Source: Neurospora intermedia (taxonomy: Eukaryota; Ascomycota; Sordariomycetes; Sordariales; Sordariaceae). Taken from it: a DNA stretch of 64,000 bases. Made by a program: the position numbers and the translations under genes. Location: contig BTPP01000001.1 of the NCBI GenBank assembly GCA_037102815.1, positions 955,001 to 1,019,000 of the forward strand, given 5' to 3'. This document shows positions 23,501 through 33,636 of the stretch, one piece after another. A model generated the notes under the pieces. The model was given only the letters and a program-made list of their open reading frames with translations, was not told where the DNA came from and made no database searches. Within the stretch, counting starts at the first letter, position 1; each line of letters starts with the position of its first letter.

Positions 23501-26500
23501 ATTTAAACTATTATAGGAAATATCCGAATTGGAGGCTAGCGGATATTAAATATACTATAATTTATTGGAATAATTATTCATATAATTTTACAAACTTATT
23601 TAAGTATTAATCGATCCCGGGGGCTTTATTAAGTATTATTCGGGAGAATATATTTTAAATATCCTCCTCGTTAATTAGTTCGTTAATAATTATCGGTTTA
23701 ATATTATTTAGTAGTTTAATTTGGTTTAGTAGGTAATTCGTTAGGACTTTTACCTTTAGGAAGAAGCGATTAATAAGGATTTCGGCCTTACTACTATAGT
23801 TTCTAACTTTTATTATCTTTTTATAAATTTAGAGGGTTAATAATTTAGGCGGGTCTATTAATTTATAGCTTTAAATATAGGTCTATTATTTTAGGGGCTA
23901 AAGTCGATTTAAATTTTTCGAAACTTCGGTGACGCTATTATACTATATAGCTTATTAAGCTTTTATAATTATCTTCTTCTTTTTTATTGTAATTTCAATA
24001 AAATCTTTTTAATTTAATATTATTTAGTATTTAAACTACTTTTAATATACTTTTTATACTTTTTTTGTTATTATTTTATATTTTAACGTTTATTAATTCG
24101 CTTTCTTTCTTCGACCTTTCTTCCGGTATAGGACGAATTCCTCTACGATATTAGTAAATTTTTCGTTAAATTTACGAAAGGCGAATTTGAGATCCTTTAT
24201 TATATTAATCCTTTTTAGGATTAATATCCCTTTCTCCAACGCTTCCTTTACCTTTACTATATTTATAAAACTCTAATTATATCCTCTTTCCTTTTCTATT
24301 ATTTTATTTTTTCTTTTTATTTAAACCTAGATTTTTTAAGGGTAGTAGTCTAAACCGGTTTATTCGTATTTCTACGCTCCTTAATATTCGGCCTCGATTT
24401 TGGGTAATAGTTATATATAATTAATTATTTTATTTTTCTCTATTTATATTATATTTCCAAATTTTATTAATTTATTACAAGGGGTAAATAAGCTAAATCT
24501 TCAACGTTATACTTATATAAGGAAGTAAGCGGCCTTTAGGTTAATTCTATTTTTTAAATCTTAATTAGGATAATAGAGATTATAATCCCTAATTATAATT
24601 AAATTTCCTACTAGGGGTTTAACCTTAATAAATTTAAAGAGTAATAACCCTTATTAATATTTTAACATTCTTTATATAAGGATAGGAGAGTAAATAGAAA
24701 AAACGATCGTTAAGTCCCTTAAATTTTTAAATATTACTATAGTTTAGTCCTTTCCAACTTAGAAATTTAAGTCCTTTAAATTCTATTTCTTATTTATATA
24801 TATTATTACCCTCCCCTTCTCTATATAATCGACCCCGAAATATCTCCTACTTTTAAAATAATAAATATCCCTATTTAAATTCTTATCCGGCTCCTAAATT
24901 GCTATAATATTATAAGTTTCCTTTTATTCGAGTAGAAGTTTCCCTTTTTCGTACAATTTCCCTACATTTTAATAGAGTATTTTTAATTAAATTATTAATT
25001 ATTCTAAAATAGGGTTTTTTCTAGTCCTTCTATAGAAAATAAGGGTATTACTTCCCCGGGGGGGGCTATAATTATATAAGTACTATTACCGCTATACAAC
25101 CGATTCCCCCTTACGTTTTATAAATATATATAAATATTTATTAGGCTTTAAGGGTTTAACGGTTTCGGTCGGGAGGACGGGCTAATAATCTTTTTCGGCC
25201 GTCCCTTCTTTATAATTCCTCTAATATATTTCTCTAGAATAGTAATAGTATAGGAGTTGGGGGGGGCGTCCGAAAGGACGCCTTCGTTTATAGTTTCTAT
25301 CGTCGGCTCTAATACTTTTCCGGCCGGGTTTTTATAGGGGGCGAACGCCTATAGCCTTTCGGTATATACAATAAATACTTTTATAATTACTTTTCGGAAA
25401 ATAGGGCACTCTTTACAGTTATATATATAATAGCCCTTCTTCCTATATAGTTTATAATAAATAAATAATTTATTATTATTAAACAGGTAATTTATTTTAT
25501 TAAAGCGATTTCTTTTGTATTTAATTTTATTATAGTAGGTATAGATATTTTCTTAACGGTAAAATTTTACTATATATCCAATTCTTTAATATTTAAAGTA
25601 TTATTAAATGTTATTTAAAGTTTAGAATAGTTCGTATAGGTATACGCCGCTATTTTAAAAAAAGAGGTTATTTCAAAGGAAGTATACTGCTAATATAATA
25701 GCGATTTCTATTAGAAATAAACTTTTATTCTCTCTATCCCTTCTCTTCTATAATTGAATTTTAATAATAGATACTTCCGGGTTTTTCTCCTTCGCTACAT
25801 TTAATATAATTTCCAACGTAATATAATTATCGATACTATTCTAAAGTACGCTTCGAATTAGTACGCTTACAATACTTGTAGTAATAAAAGTATTAGGGTT
25901 AAAAACTTCCTTAGCCTATACTTAATTATACTAATACTAATTATATATAAATTTATTAAATATAATTATATAATTTCTAATTATTAGTATTTTAATAGCC
26001 GTTTAAATTACTAGGCCGGTATTCGTCTTATTTAAATATATAATTAAAGTTATTTTTATATTTTTATTTAAATAGTTTACAAATTCGGCGGCGATTATTA
26101 CTCCTTTAATAGTAAATTATTATTCGAAATTAGAGGGGATAAATTTTTTAATAATAGTAAATAATTATTAAAGGGTAGTACCGATTTTACTTAGGTTAAT
26201 TTTCGTTACAATATCGGCCTAATACTTCGGTACCTCTTAGACGCCTTTCTTAATTTTCTTTAGAATATCCTTCTTTAAATTATTAAAATCCTTTTTAATA
26301 ATAAATAAGTCGGTTCTAACCTTACTAACCTCGGATTATATAAATCTACTTTTTCTAATACGTACTTTTACGAATTCGAAAAATAATTTTCGAACCTAGC
26401 AATAATCCTCGGTCGAAATAGTATTATAATTTATAAATTTATTCGCTCTAGCAATAAACTTCTTTAATATTTTATTATCTTCCTTTATTTTATCCGAAGT

Positions 26501-26778
26501 TTTTATAGTAAATATAACTTTAGGATTATTATATACTAAGATTTCTACAAATAAATTGTAGACGCTATTTTCGAATCTACGAGTACCGCCGTCGATAATT
26601 ATTAGTAACAACGATATAACGCTATCGCTGCGCTCGTTGTAGGATATTATAAGGGACGTAAACGACCCTCCTAAATCGATTGCCGTTATTAATTTTCGTT
26701 TTGGAGCACTCCTCGACTAGAAATCGGCGTTTCCGGTTTCAAAGCAGTTTTTAATTGGACTACCCATCTAGTGTATTA

Positions 26779-27055
26779 GAGAGTTCAAAAAGCTCGTCAA
26801 ATAGCTTAGAAAGGTAGGAGGAGTCCAATGTAGTATAATTGCGTGCAGTGTAGTATAGTGCAAAGTGCTGTGCAAAGTGCTGTGCAAAGTGCTAGTGCAA
26901 ATGGTTAAGTTGGGGCGATGTTGCGTGCATTGAAAAGACGAAATTTTGCGGGTAAAAACGGGAAGTTCAATGTCAGGTAGCATCAGCTGAACCGCCCCAT
27001 TTTTTGGTGGGGGTGCGTGCCTGTAAGTTTTTGGTGCGTGTCGGCAAGTTAACTC
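26779..27055 (+). mobile_element. hAT-1 element, right half (end A)
   Basis: Right half of the element whose left half is 17288-17588. It ends GCGTGTCGGCAAGTTAACTC, the inverted partner of the left terminal repeat, followed by TTACGTAA. Internally it has three 12-bp GTGCTGTGCAAA-type tandem units near 26860-26897 and a subterminal stretch (AGACGAAATTTTGCGG) shared with the MITE at 29577. GC content is close to normal and RIP is light. Confidence 0.75.
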
Positions 27056-27063
27056 TTACGTAA

Positions 27064-27805
27064 ACAGGTCAGATGTCGAAATGCTAAGACGGGAGTATAG
27101 GAAGGTTCTTGGCATCTGGAATTTGCATTCAAGGGTACAATACCAGCCAAAACATTACCAGATTTGACCCCTTGCGCGAATCTTTCTATTATTTTACTTA
27201 TAAACCTAGTTAGATTCAATAAATATATTCAAAACGCTCTAATTAGCCAATATAGTCTACTTCCAACTACCCTACTATTCCTAGCCCCCCCCCCCCCCCC
27301 CCCGGGGTACTATAGGGACGCCTGTAGTATAGCGGTTTGCGTAGGACGCTTATAACCGCTACTAGTATAAATTTTAGAGAGTTTTCGCGTTTAATTCCCT
27401 GCTAGTAACTAGTTTTTTATTTAAACGTTCAAATATATATTACTAACATTTCTTAAACACCGATATATTATTACTAACGTCTTTCAAATCCTTCTTATTA
27501 TCTTTCCAATCTTTTAGTATTAACTATGTAGGGCCGTTCTTGGGAATGGGAGATATAAAACCGCTATAAGACGTACTATCTCTCGGTATTATTAATGGTT
27601 ATTCTAAAAAAGGGTATATTATAAAGTATTCGACTAGGGTACGCGGAATAAGTCGAACTGAACTCCTTTTCCTTTTTTTTTTTGGGTTTTTCTTTTTTTT
27701 TTTTTTTTTTTTGTAAATTTTGGTAGTCGATAAGGTTCTGAGCCGGTAGTAAGATTCAGCTACCTAAATTCTAAGTTAGAATAATTTGAATTATAATTAA
27801 GAATG
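27064..27805 (+). repeat. R3 repeat copy 1, right part, with decayed coding frame
   Basis: Homologous over its length to 30176-30860. A + frame near 27095-27310 (GSWHLEFAFKGTIPAK..., later NLSIILLINL and QYSLLPTTLL) matches the frame at 30225-30419, so this is one protein family with a Pro-rich stretch. Here the Pro codons have expanded into an uninterrupted 19-C run (27285-27303). T-rich runs near 27665-27713 follow. hAT-2 cuts the repeat at 27806 with TTAAGAAT before the terminal repeat. Not recognised as a known gene. Confidence 0.5.
27285..27303. repeat. Poly-C tract, 19 C
   Basis: A run of 19 C followed by GGGG within the R3 frame. The homologous site at 30402-30409 has 8 C, so the tract is length-variable between copies. 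Confidence 0.9.
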
Positions 27806-28050
27806 AGTTAACTTGCCGACACGCACCAAAAACTTACAGGCACGCACCCCCACCAGAAAAATGGGGCGGTTCAGCTAATAATACCTAATATTGTAAATCC
27901 CGTTTTTACCGCAAAATTTCGTCTTTTCAATACACGCAACATCGCTGTACCTTAGTTATTTCTTCTCCCTCTTTTTCACACGGCCAATTACACCAACACT
28001 TTGCACACAACTGCACCACTAGTTAGCGCCAGCAATCTACATATATACTA
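27806..28050 (+). mobile_element. hAT-2 element, left end (end A)
   Basis: Begins GAGTTAACTTGCCGACACGC, the same terminal repeat as hAT-1, followed by CAAAAACTTACAGGCACGCA and the shared subterminal stretch (CGCAAAATTTCGTCTTTTC; CACGGCCAATTACACC). The preceding 8 bases, TTAAGAAT, are the candidate target duplication. Its right end was not found: the sequence runs into an unidentified coding frame and then a LINE1 3' fragment at about 28877. Confidence 0.65.
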
Positions 28051-28149
28051 ATACTCTATACCTATTAACAATACTCTCAATGTACGTAAAATCATTGTAT
28101 TTAATTAATTTTTATACTAATTAATTACTCTAAATACCCTCTTCTAGTA

Positions 28150-28870
28150 AGCGCCCTCGTACGTCGGCTACCTCTATTTAGTAACGCCCCCGTCGTACGT
28201 CGTACTCCTCAATCGAGACCTTCGCCTCTAATAATACCTTTGACCCCTCTATTACTTAGTCTATCCTAATAGACGATCCCTTCTACTCTCTTAATTCTAT
28301 TAATAATTATAATGAATTATTTACCTACCTTATTGACTTTTGCTATCGTTACCGATTTAGTATGGTTACCTAACGTACTTAAAAGCTTAAGAAGCTAGGG
28401 TATAAAGAAAATAGGTCCGTTATTAAGTAAATGTACTACTACGATTATATAAATTACCGCCTACTAATCGTTGTTAATGAATACTCAAAGCGACGGTCTA
28501 TATCACGAAAGAAAGTGCGCTACTATCCCTTTAAAATAGTACTCTAAGTTAAGAAGAGTATAGGGTGGAAGTAGATTGCCCGGGCTATAAACCTGATATA
28601 TGAAGGCTACCCTCCGTTACGTACTTTAGAAGGCTGTATTATATTTCGTACTAAAGTATAGGATTAAAAGGTTAACCTAGAAGCGAATTGCTTCTTTAAG
28701 AGCCTCTTATTACAATAGGACCTATTAGGAACGTAGGCGAAAGGTAGGCTGAAGTAACTACGGTCGTGGCCACACGTAGGGGACGGCAAGTTAGGGGTCA
28801 ATCCAAAGATATATTAATAACTACCGACTATAATAAACTACGCTCCGTTAAACCTCTTTTATATCCGTAA
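28150..28870 (+). pseudogene. Unidentified protein-coding relic inside hAT-2
   Basis: One + frame stays readable from about 28150 to 28870 (roughly 240 codons). It runs from an Arg/Ser-rich start (SSSKRPRTSAT) through SSIETFASNNTFDPSIT and YNELFTYLIDFCYRYRFSM to RKKVRYYPFKI, IYEGYPPLRTLEGCI and LRSWPHVGDGKLGVNP. About a dozen in-frame TAA/TAG codons interrupt it, all derivable from CAA/CAG/TGG by RIP, and composition is otherwise coding-like and basic. I do not recognise the family. It may be a passenger or an atypical hAT protein. It lies after a hAT end and is cut at its 3' side by LINE1 copy C. Confidence 0.45.
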
Positions 28871-28876
28871 TTAATT

Positions 28877-30105
28877 AGTAGTCTTGTTCCCTATACTATA
28901 AACTATAGTGCCTTATTGGCATGGGGTCCTTCTCCAGTTCTCTGGAGGGGAAAATTGTGAGGCGTTAAGCGCCTCCGGATAAAAACCTCTAGCTCTATTT
29001 CGGCTGTAGTTTACTATACTATTCCTACTTTATTTATAATTATAATAGTTCTTACCTACCGCTATAGCGAATTTAATTTTATTTTTCCTATTGTTGCGTT
29101 ATTTTATTACTAGAATAATAAGGATAATAGGAATAGGATTAAACCCGGTATATTACCTTCTTCGCTGCTTCTCTATTTTATTCCCTACCGTTCCTTTTTC
29201 CGCTTTCTCCCTACTTCTCTATCCCTTTTTCCTATTTATTACCCTACTTCTCCGTTTCTTTACCCTATTTATAAATACTTCCGCCCTATTATTTATTTTC
29301 CTACTCTATGGATTTACCTTTATTTGTATTAGTATAAAGACTCCTTCTTCTATTTATATAATTCCCTATACAGCGTTCCTTCCTAATCCTTCTCTCTTTT
29401 CTTCTTTATTATAATTTCTAGTAAGATAGTTTCTTCTAACTATTATTACCCTAGCCCGATCGATTTAATTTCTAATATAGAGGGTCCTTCCCTTAATTCG
29501 TCCTTAGGCCCCGCATCCCCTACGGTTGTACTTTTAGAGCCTATATCCTTCGCTTATACTTTCTATAATTTCTTTAGGGTAAACCTCCGCACACCCACCC
29601 CAAACCTACATACACCCAAAAACTAGGGAAATGTGGGACCGTGCAGCTAATAATACCTGACATTGTAAATCCCGTTTTTACCCGCAAAATTTCGTCTTTC
29701 AAATGTACGTAACATTTCCTTCAACTTAGTCATTTCTTTCGCTCTTTTTCACACGGCCAATTGCACCAGCACCAGCACCAACACCAGCACCAGCACTCTG
29801 TACGCCATTACGTTAGCACTTTGCACACATCCACATTAAAACATCATTAACAGCCTCCTCTAACGAGCTGTCTAAGTTGTCAGATATTAGTATTTAAAGT
29901 AAAGTATCACCAGATTAGCGCTGTCAGATTTGCTGCATAGGATTTACTAGGTTAGAATGTGCAAGACATTACAAAGCACGGTTTTTATAGCTAAAACGAC
30001 GTATTCTATATGACAGCTGACATCCCTCCTTTTTGGGTATATGTAGGTTTGGGGTGGGTGTGCGGAGGTTTACCCTTTCTTTAATAGTTATCCCCTTTAG
30101 AAAAA
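28877..30105 (-). mobile_element. LINE1 copy C: 3' fragment holding a MITE
   Basis: A LINE1 3' end (TCTTGTTCCC at its terminus), 5'-truncated at about 30105. Excluding the 499-bp MITE and its 8-bp duplicate, it is about 720 bp. It retains the 3' hairpin and the antisense leader region (+ strand near 28978-29414). After the MITE only about 22 bases of LINE sequence remain before R3 copy 2 begins at 30106. No clear target duplication is visible. Confidence 0.75.
29577..30075. mobile_element. hAT-type MITE, intact ends, 8-bp TTTCTTTA duplication
   Basis: 499-bp element bounded by inverted repeats of about 46 bp with one mismatch. The left end is GGGTAAACCTCCGCACACCC and the right end its complement. 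It is flanked by TTTCTTTA at 29569-29576 and 30076-30083. An 8-bp target duplication is a hallmark of the hAT superfamily. There is no coding capacity; the interior carries an (ACCAGC)-type tandem stretch near 29767-29797. It is nested in LINE1 copy C, and other LINE1 copies show the uninterrupted site. Composition is near normal with little RIP, so it is one of the youngest insertions here. Its ends are alignable with, but distinct from, hAT-1 and hAT-2. Confidence 0.92.
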
Positions 30106-30860
30106 CAGTCGTTCCTTGGCCGGAGCCTGATATGGCTAACGAAGACAGTGAAACGCCTATAGATCCACATTCAGATGCACCCAATCAAATCCTTTTGCCA
30201 AAACGGGAAGCACGGGAAGGTTCTTAGCAACTCGAATTCGCACCTAAGGGCACAACACCAGCCAAAACATCACCAAATCTAACCCCTTCCGTAAATCTTT
30301 CTATTATTTTACCTATAAACCCAACTAGACTTAGCAAATACGCTCAAAACGCTCCAATCAGCCAATATAGTCTACTTCCAACTACCCTATTATTACCAGC
30401 CCCCCCCAGGGTGCTATAGGGACGCCCGTAATATAATAGTATAGAGAACGCTCCTACCGCTACTAGTATAAATATATAGAGAACTTTCGTATTTAACTCC
30501 CTACTTGTAACTTATCTTTTCTTTAAATATTTAATTATTATATTACTAACCTCCCTCAAATCCTTCTCATCTTCAAATTTTAATATTAATTGCGTAGGGC
30601 TATTCTAGGGAATAGGAGATATAAGACCGCCGTAAAACGTACTATCTCTCAGTACCGTTGACAGTTATTCTAAAAAAGAATATACTATAAAATATTCGAT
30701 TAGGGTATACGGAATAAATCGAACTGAACTCCTCCCTTTTTTTTTTTTTTTTTTTATTAAATTTTAGTAGTCGATAAAGTTTTAAGCCGGTAGTGAGATT
30801 CAGCTACCTAAATCCCAAATTAGAATAATCTGAGTTGTAATTAATAATAAGGGTAATATA
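30106..30860 (+). repeat. R3 repeat copy 2 (uninterrupted)
   Basis: Homologous to R3 copy 1 (17211-17287 plus 27064-27805) and uninterrupted by hAT-1. Its first about 55 bases (AGTCGTTCCTTGGCCGGAGC to GAAACGCCTATAGAT) are also one end of TEL1 and TEL2. It contains the decayed frame listed at 30132-30419 and a T-run near 30737-30757. The boundary at 30106 is where LINE1 copy C sequence stops. Confidence 0.6.
30132..30419 (+). pseudogene. Unidentified small protein of the R3 repeat
   Basis: ATG at 30132 opens MANEDSETPIDPHSDAP, an acidic start, followed by NQILLPKREAREGS and a TAG at 30225. The same frame then runs on (QLEFAPKGTTPAK..., NLSIILPINP, QYSLLPTTLLLPAPP) to a stop at 30417-30419, about 95 codons in all. 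The TAG could be a RIP product of CAG. Copy 1 (27095-27310) is open through this point with TGG there. Frame and protein similarity between the two diverged copies suggest a once-coding sequence. The initial MANEDSETPID part is also found at the TEL1/TEL2 ends. No known family recognised. Confidence 0.45.
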
Positions 30861-31639
30861 CTGCTTTAAACGGATAGGAATATAAAGGCTAAGAGTAGCC
30901 GTAGTCTTCTTCTTATAAAGAAGGTCATCTTTGGTTAGTAATACTATCTTAGTACCAACCTAATTAGTAATGGTTCGTTGGCGCTTGAGAGTAAGCAAAT
31001 TGTGCTATTCTTCTTCTTCTTTTAATATATCGTTGAGTACTATTCGAGCTTAAGATTATCGTCTTCGAAGATAATGAATATAGTTGATAGTTGATAGTTA
31101 ATAGTTAATAAAAGTGATGAAAGAGAGAGAGAGGAAGAGGGAGAGGGAGATTGAGAGTTGTAAAGACTTTAATATAAAGACTTTAATAATATATAACGGC
31201 TATCAATATAGAAAGTGCGTTTAAAGGTGTTTATTATTATATTCATTTACTATAGTAATAACTACTCCTACCAATTTATCCTCCTCTCAATTGCGGCGGT
31301 CTATTACTAGCACTAGTACTTTTGCGAAGTCTTCTATAAAGCTTTACTAAATTAGTTCTTAATCCAACCGTTAAACTAACTCTTTTAGAAGGAATTATAC
31401 TACCAACTCTACTATCCGGTAGTCTACCACAACGTCTTCTACCAAAAGTAAGTATAGATAAAAGAATATTAATACCGTAAACTCTTAATAACGACCTACT
31501 ATAAGATCTACTACGAGGTCTACCCTTTACTCTTCTACCTCGGGGTAGCCGGCCGTTATTAGTATTATTATTAAAATTTTCGCCGATATTACCCGGTTTA
31601 GGACCTATTTAGCGAGCCTAATTAATTACTAGAGGAGTC
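30861..31639. other. Unresolved region with simple repeats
   Basis: No gene recognised. Contains GTTGATA/GTTAATA tandem words near 31084-31108 and a purine-rich GAGA/GGGAGA tract near 31114-31156. The last part may be the C-terminal tail of the minus-strand helicase relic, because its minus frame is Arg/Ser-rich (GRRRCGRLPDS). Confidence 0.4.
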
Positions 31640-33530
31640 CGTTCGGGACTTCGTAGTAGCAATAGCTAGCCGGGAACCAAATATTAATTACATGGTCTAG
31701 CAATATCGAGGGTTCGATAGCGATATATCCTATCTATTTTAATACGTAATATATTAATAGAAAAGGTCTCGTCGAATTCAAGACCCTACAAAGTACGAAT
31801 ACAAAATACGGCTATATAAGACAACCCAACTGTAAAGTCCTTCTTAGAAATATTGTATATAGCTCGGTCTAACGTTTAGCCTTATAATTCATATACTATA
31901 ATAGCGTATATAATAGTTAATAGGAATTGGATTTTAGTATAGTAAGTAGCGCCTCGTTAGAATTTACGAATAACCCGGAAGACGGGAATAATATAGATAT
32001 CGATATCTAGGTAGTCTCTAAAGTAGGGAGGGCTATAGTAGTTGGGAAAGTATACTAAGATAATAAAAGGGGGGTTGCCGGCTTTAGGACTGTAAAGTGT
32101 TAATAGATAATCGTTAATATAATAGAAGATATTAATATAATAGAAGATATTCATTATAGGGAAAGATATTGATGTAGTAGATATAATTTATTGAATGTTA
32201 TAATATTGATTAGCATCCTATATAGTATTAATAATCGTACTATTCGAGCCGTTAATTAAACCTCCTTCAGTCTATAGATTTTCTATAAATATAACCTTAT
32301 TACTAATAATTAGAGTCAATTTATTATACAAATTACCAGCCTTAGTATAATTGTTAGCTTTAATACTTTGTAGATTATTGGTAGCATTAATTGCAAATGT
32401 TAGCCGATTTAACGCTTCTAAATGGATAAGATTATACTTATTAACTATAATATTAGTTAGATAAATACGTAATACACCGGCAAAATCCAGTTGTTTATTA
32501 ATAGGCAGTACCTATTTATAACGGGTTGATAATAACTCCTAATAACGAATAGTAGGGGTATTAATTCTTAAACCTTTAAATACTTTATGAAATCCAGCCT
32601 AGTCATTACCCTATTAGTATATAATTTACTTAAGTTCAATACTCCAATCGAAAGTAAAATAATAAGTACGGCTAGTATATTAAATATAATCCAGCTTTCC
32701 TTCCTTTTTTTTACGCCTTTACTCTTCGGTTTTATTAGGAAATCTATCGGCATCGTCGTCTCCGGCTACTTTAAATTAAGTATCGGGATTATTAATAAAT
32801 CGAAGAGGTTCCTAGTAATATAATACTTTCTAGCCGATAGGGGGTAATTAGAAGAAATCCCCAAAAAGAAGGATATTAGTACTACTAAAAAGTCGATACT
32901 AGTTTTTTAGGAATACCTACTGTAGCCTTTTATTAATAAAGTATATATTTCTTATACTTAATATAGACTTTTTATTAATAATAAAATATTTATACTTTTT
33001 AAACTCTCTTTAGATATTAGAAAGCCTAATACTATCAAAACTATTTAAAGTTCTAATACCAAATAGAAGTTTAAGAAGGGAATAGATAATATAACCGTCG
33101 ATATTATTAGTAGCTATACTAATAGGAATAGTAATAATAATAGGTTTAGGAAGGTTACTAATTATATTGATAAGTTTATAAGAAAGTAGCTGAATAAAAT
33201 AGGATTTACCGGTGCCACCTTTATTATTAATTTGAAGAAGTAACTATTAAGGAGCTTCGTTATTAAAAATAGTACGGTAATAATCGGTAAATAAATCAAA
33301 TACTATACATTACTCGGGATTAAGGGTATTGTAGGTGTATTACGTAATAGGTTCTGGATTTGGAAGGTTAAAACTGGTTTTCCGTACTTTCTAATAATTA
33401 CCGGCTTAATTAAGAAATTCCTAATATTTAGCTATATAATTATTATACTAATTATAAGTAAGGTCGATAGGACAACATCCTAGAATACTATTAAAATCCT
33501 CTTTAATAATACAATTGGGTATATCCCTAT
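31640..33530 (-). pseudogene. PIF1-like helicase relic, probably from a Helitron
   Basis: Minus-strand frame with ordered helicase motifs: Walker A in NNKGGTGKSYFIQLLSYKL (GKS at about 33201-33220), TNNIDGYIIYSLL, a Walker B/motif III region with LLFGDFF.LPPIGQKVLYY (about 32820-32875), the middle ending GSNSTIINTI near 32215, and the C-terminal PIF1 signature TLDRAIYNISKKDFTVGLSY near 31800-31860. PIF1-family helicases with this layout are encoded by Helitrons, but the Rep/HUH part is not seen and a free-standing PIF1 copy is possible. Several in-frame stops of the RIP type are present. The N-terminal side is cut by LINE1 copy D at about 33540. Confidence 0.65.
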
Positions 33531-33572
33531 AATTAATATTCTTATTCCCTCTACTATAAACTTTAGCGCCTT

Positions 33573-33634
33573 ATTGGCATGGGGTCCTTCTCTAGTTCTC
33601 TGGAGGGGAAAACCGTGAGGCGTTAAGCGCCTCC
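33573..33634 (-). other. Conserved LINE1 3'-terminal motif with hairpin
   Basis: In LINE sense: the motif GGAGGCG...CGGTTTTCCCCTCC, then a stem CTCCAG/CTGGAG with a four-base loop, then AAGGACC.ATGCCAATAAGG. It is found in copies A-E (for example 58034-58049 in E) and stays GC-richer than the rest. Likely the RNA structure recognised by the LINE reverse transcriptase. A looser counterpart ends LINE2 near 51357-51435. Confidence 0.5.
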
Positions 33635-33636
33635 GG

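Larger units (their letters stand above)
18747..26764 (-). mobile_element. LINE1 copy B: nearly full-length Tad1-like LINE with TEL1 inside
   Basis: Longest LINE1 copy, reading right to left. Its 5' end at 26764 abuts the target duplication CATCTAGTGTATTA (26765-26778; partner 17575-17588). ORF1 (about 26764-25100) shows an NH2 part near KRKLITAIDLGGS, a Lys-rich probable coiled coil, and a CCHC-type knuckle (YYIYNCKECPIFR) near 25400-25440. ORF2 follows: endonuclease about 24700-24500, RT about 23800-22900, C-terminal region to about 21480. The 3' region (about 21450-18747) is interrupted by TEL1 at 19803-21132. Stops derive from CAA, CAG and TGG codons. The in-frame ATG before ORF1 lies in the target duplication, so the true start is unclear. 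Confidence 0.8.

Noticed and set aside
26396-26611. Possible Hsp70/actin-fold ATPase start (KRKLITAIDLGGS)
   Set aside because: The similarity is one short phosphate-loop-like phrase. Position between the LINE 5' end and the CCHC knuckle makes LINE1 ORF1 the better explanation.
30033-30227. Open frame beginning MGICRFGVGVRR at 30033
   Set aside because: It begins inside the MITE and crosses LINE sequence. Only the part from 30132 belongs to the R3 frame.
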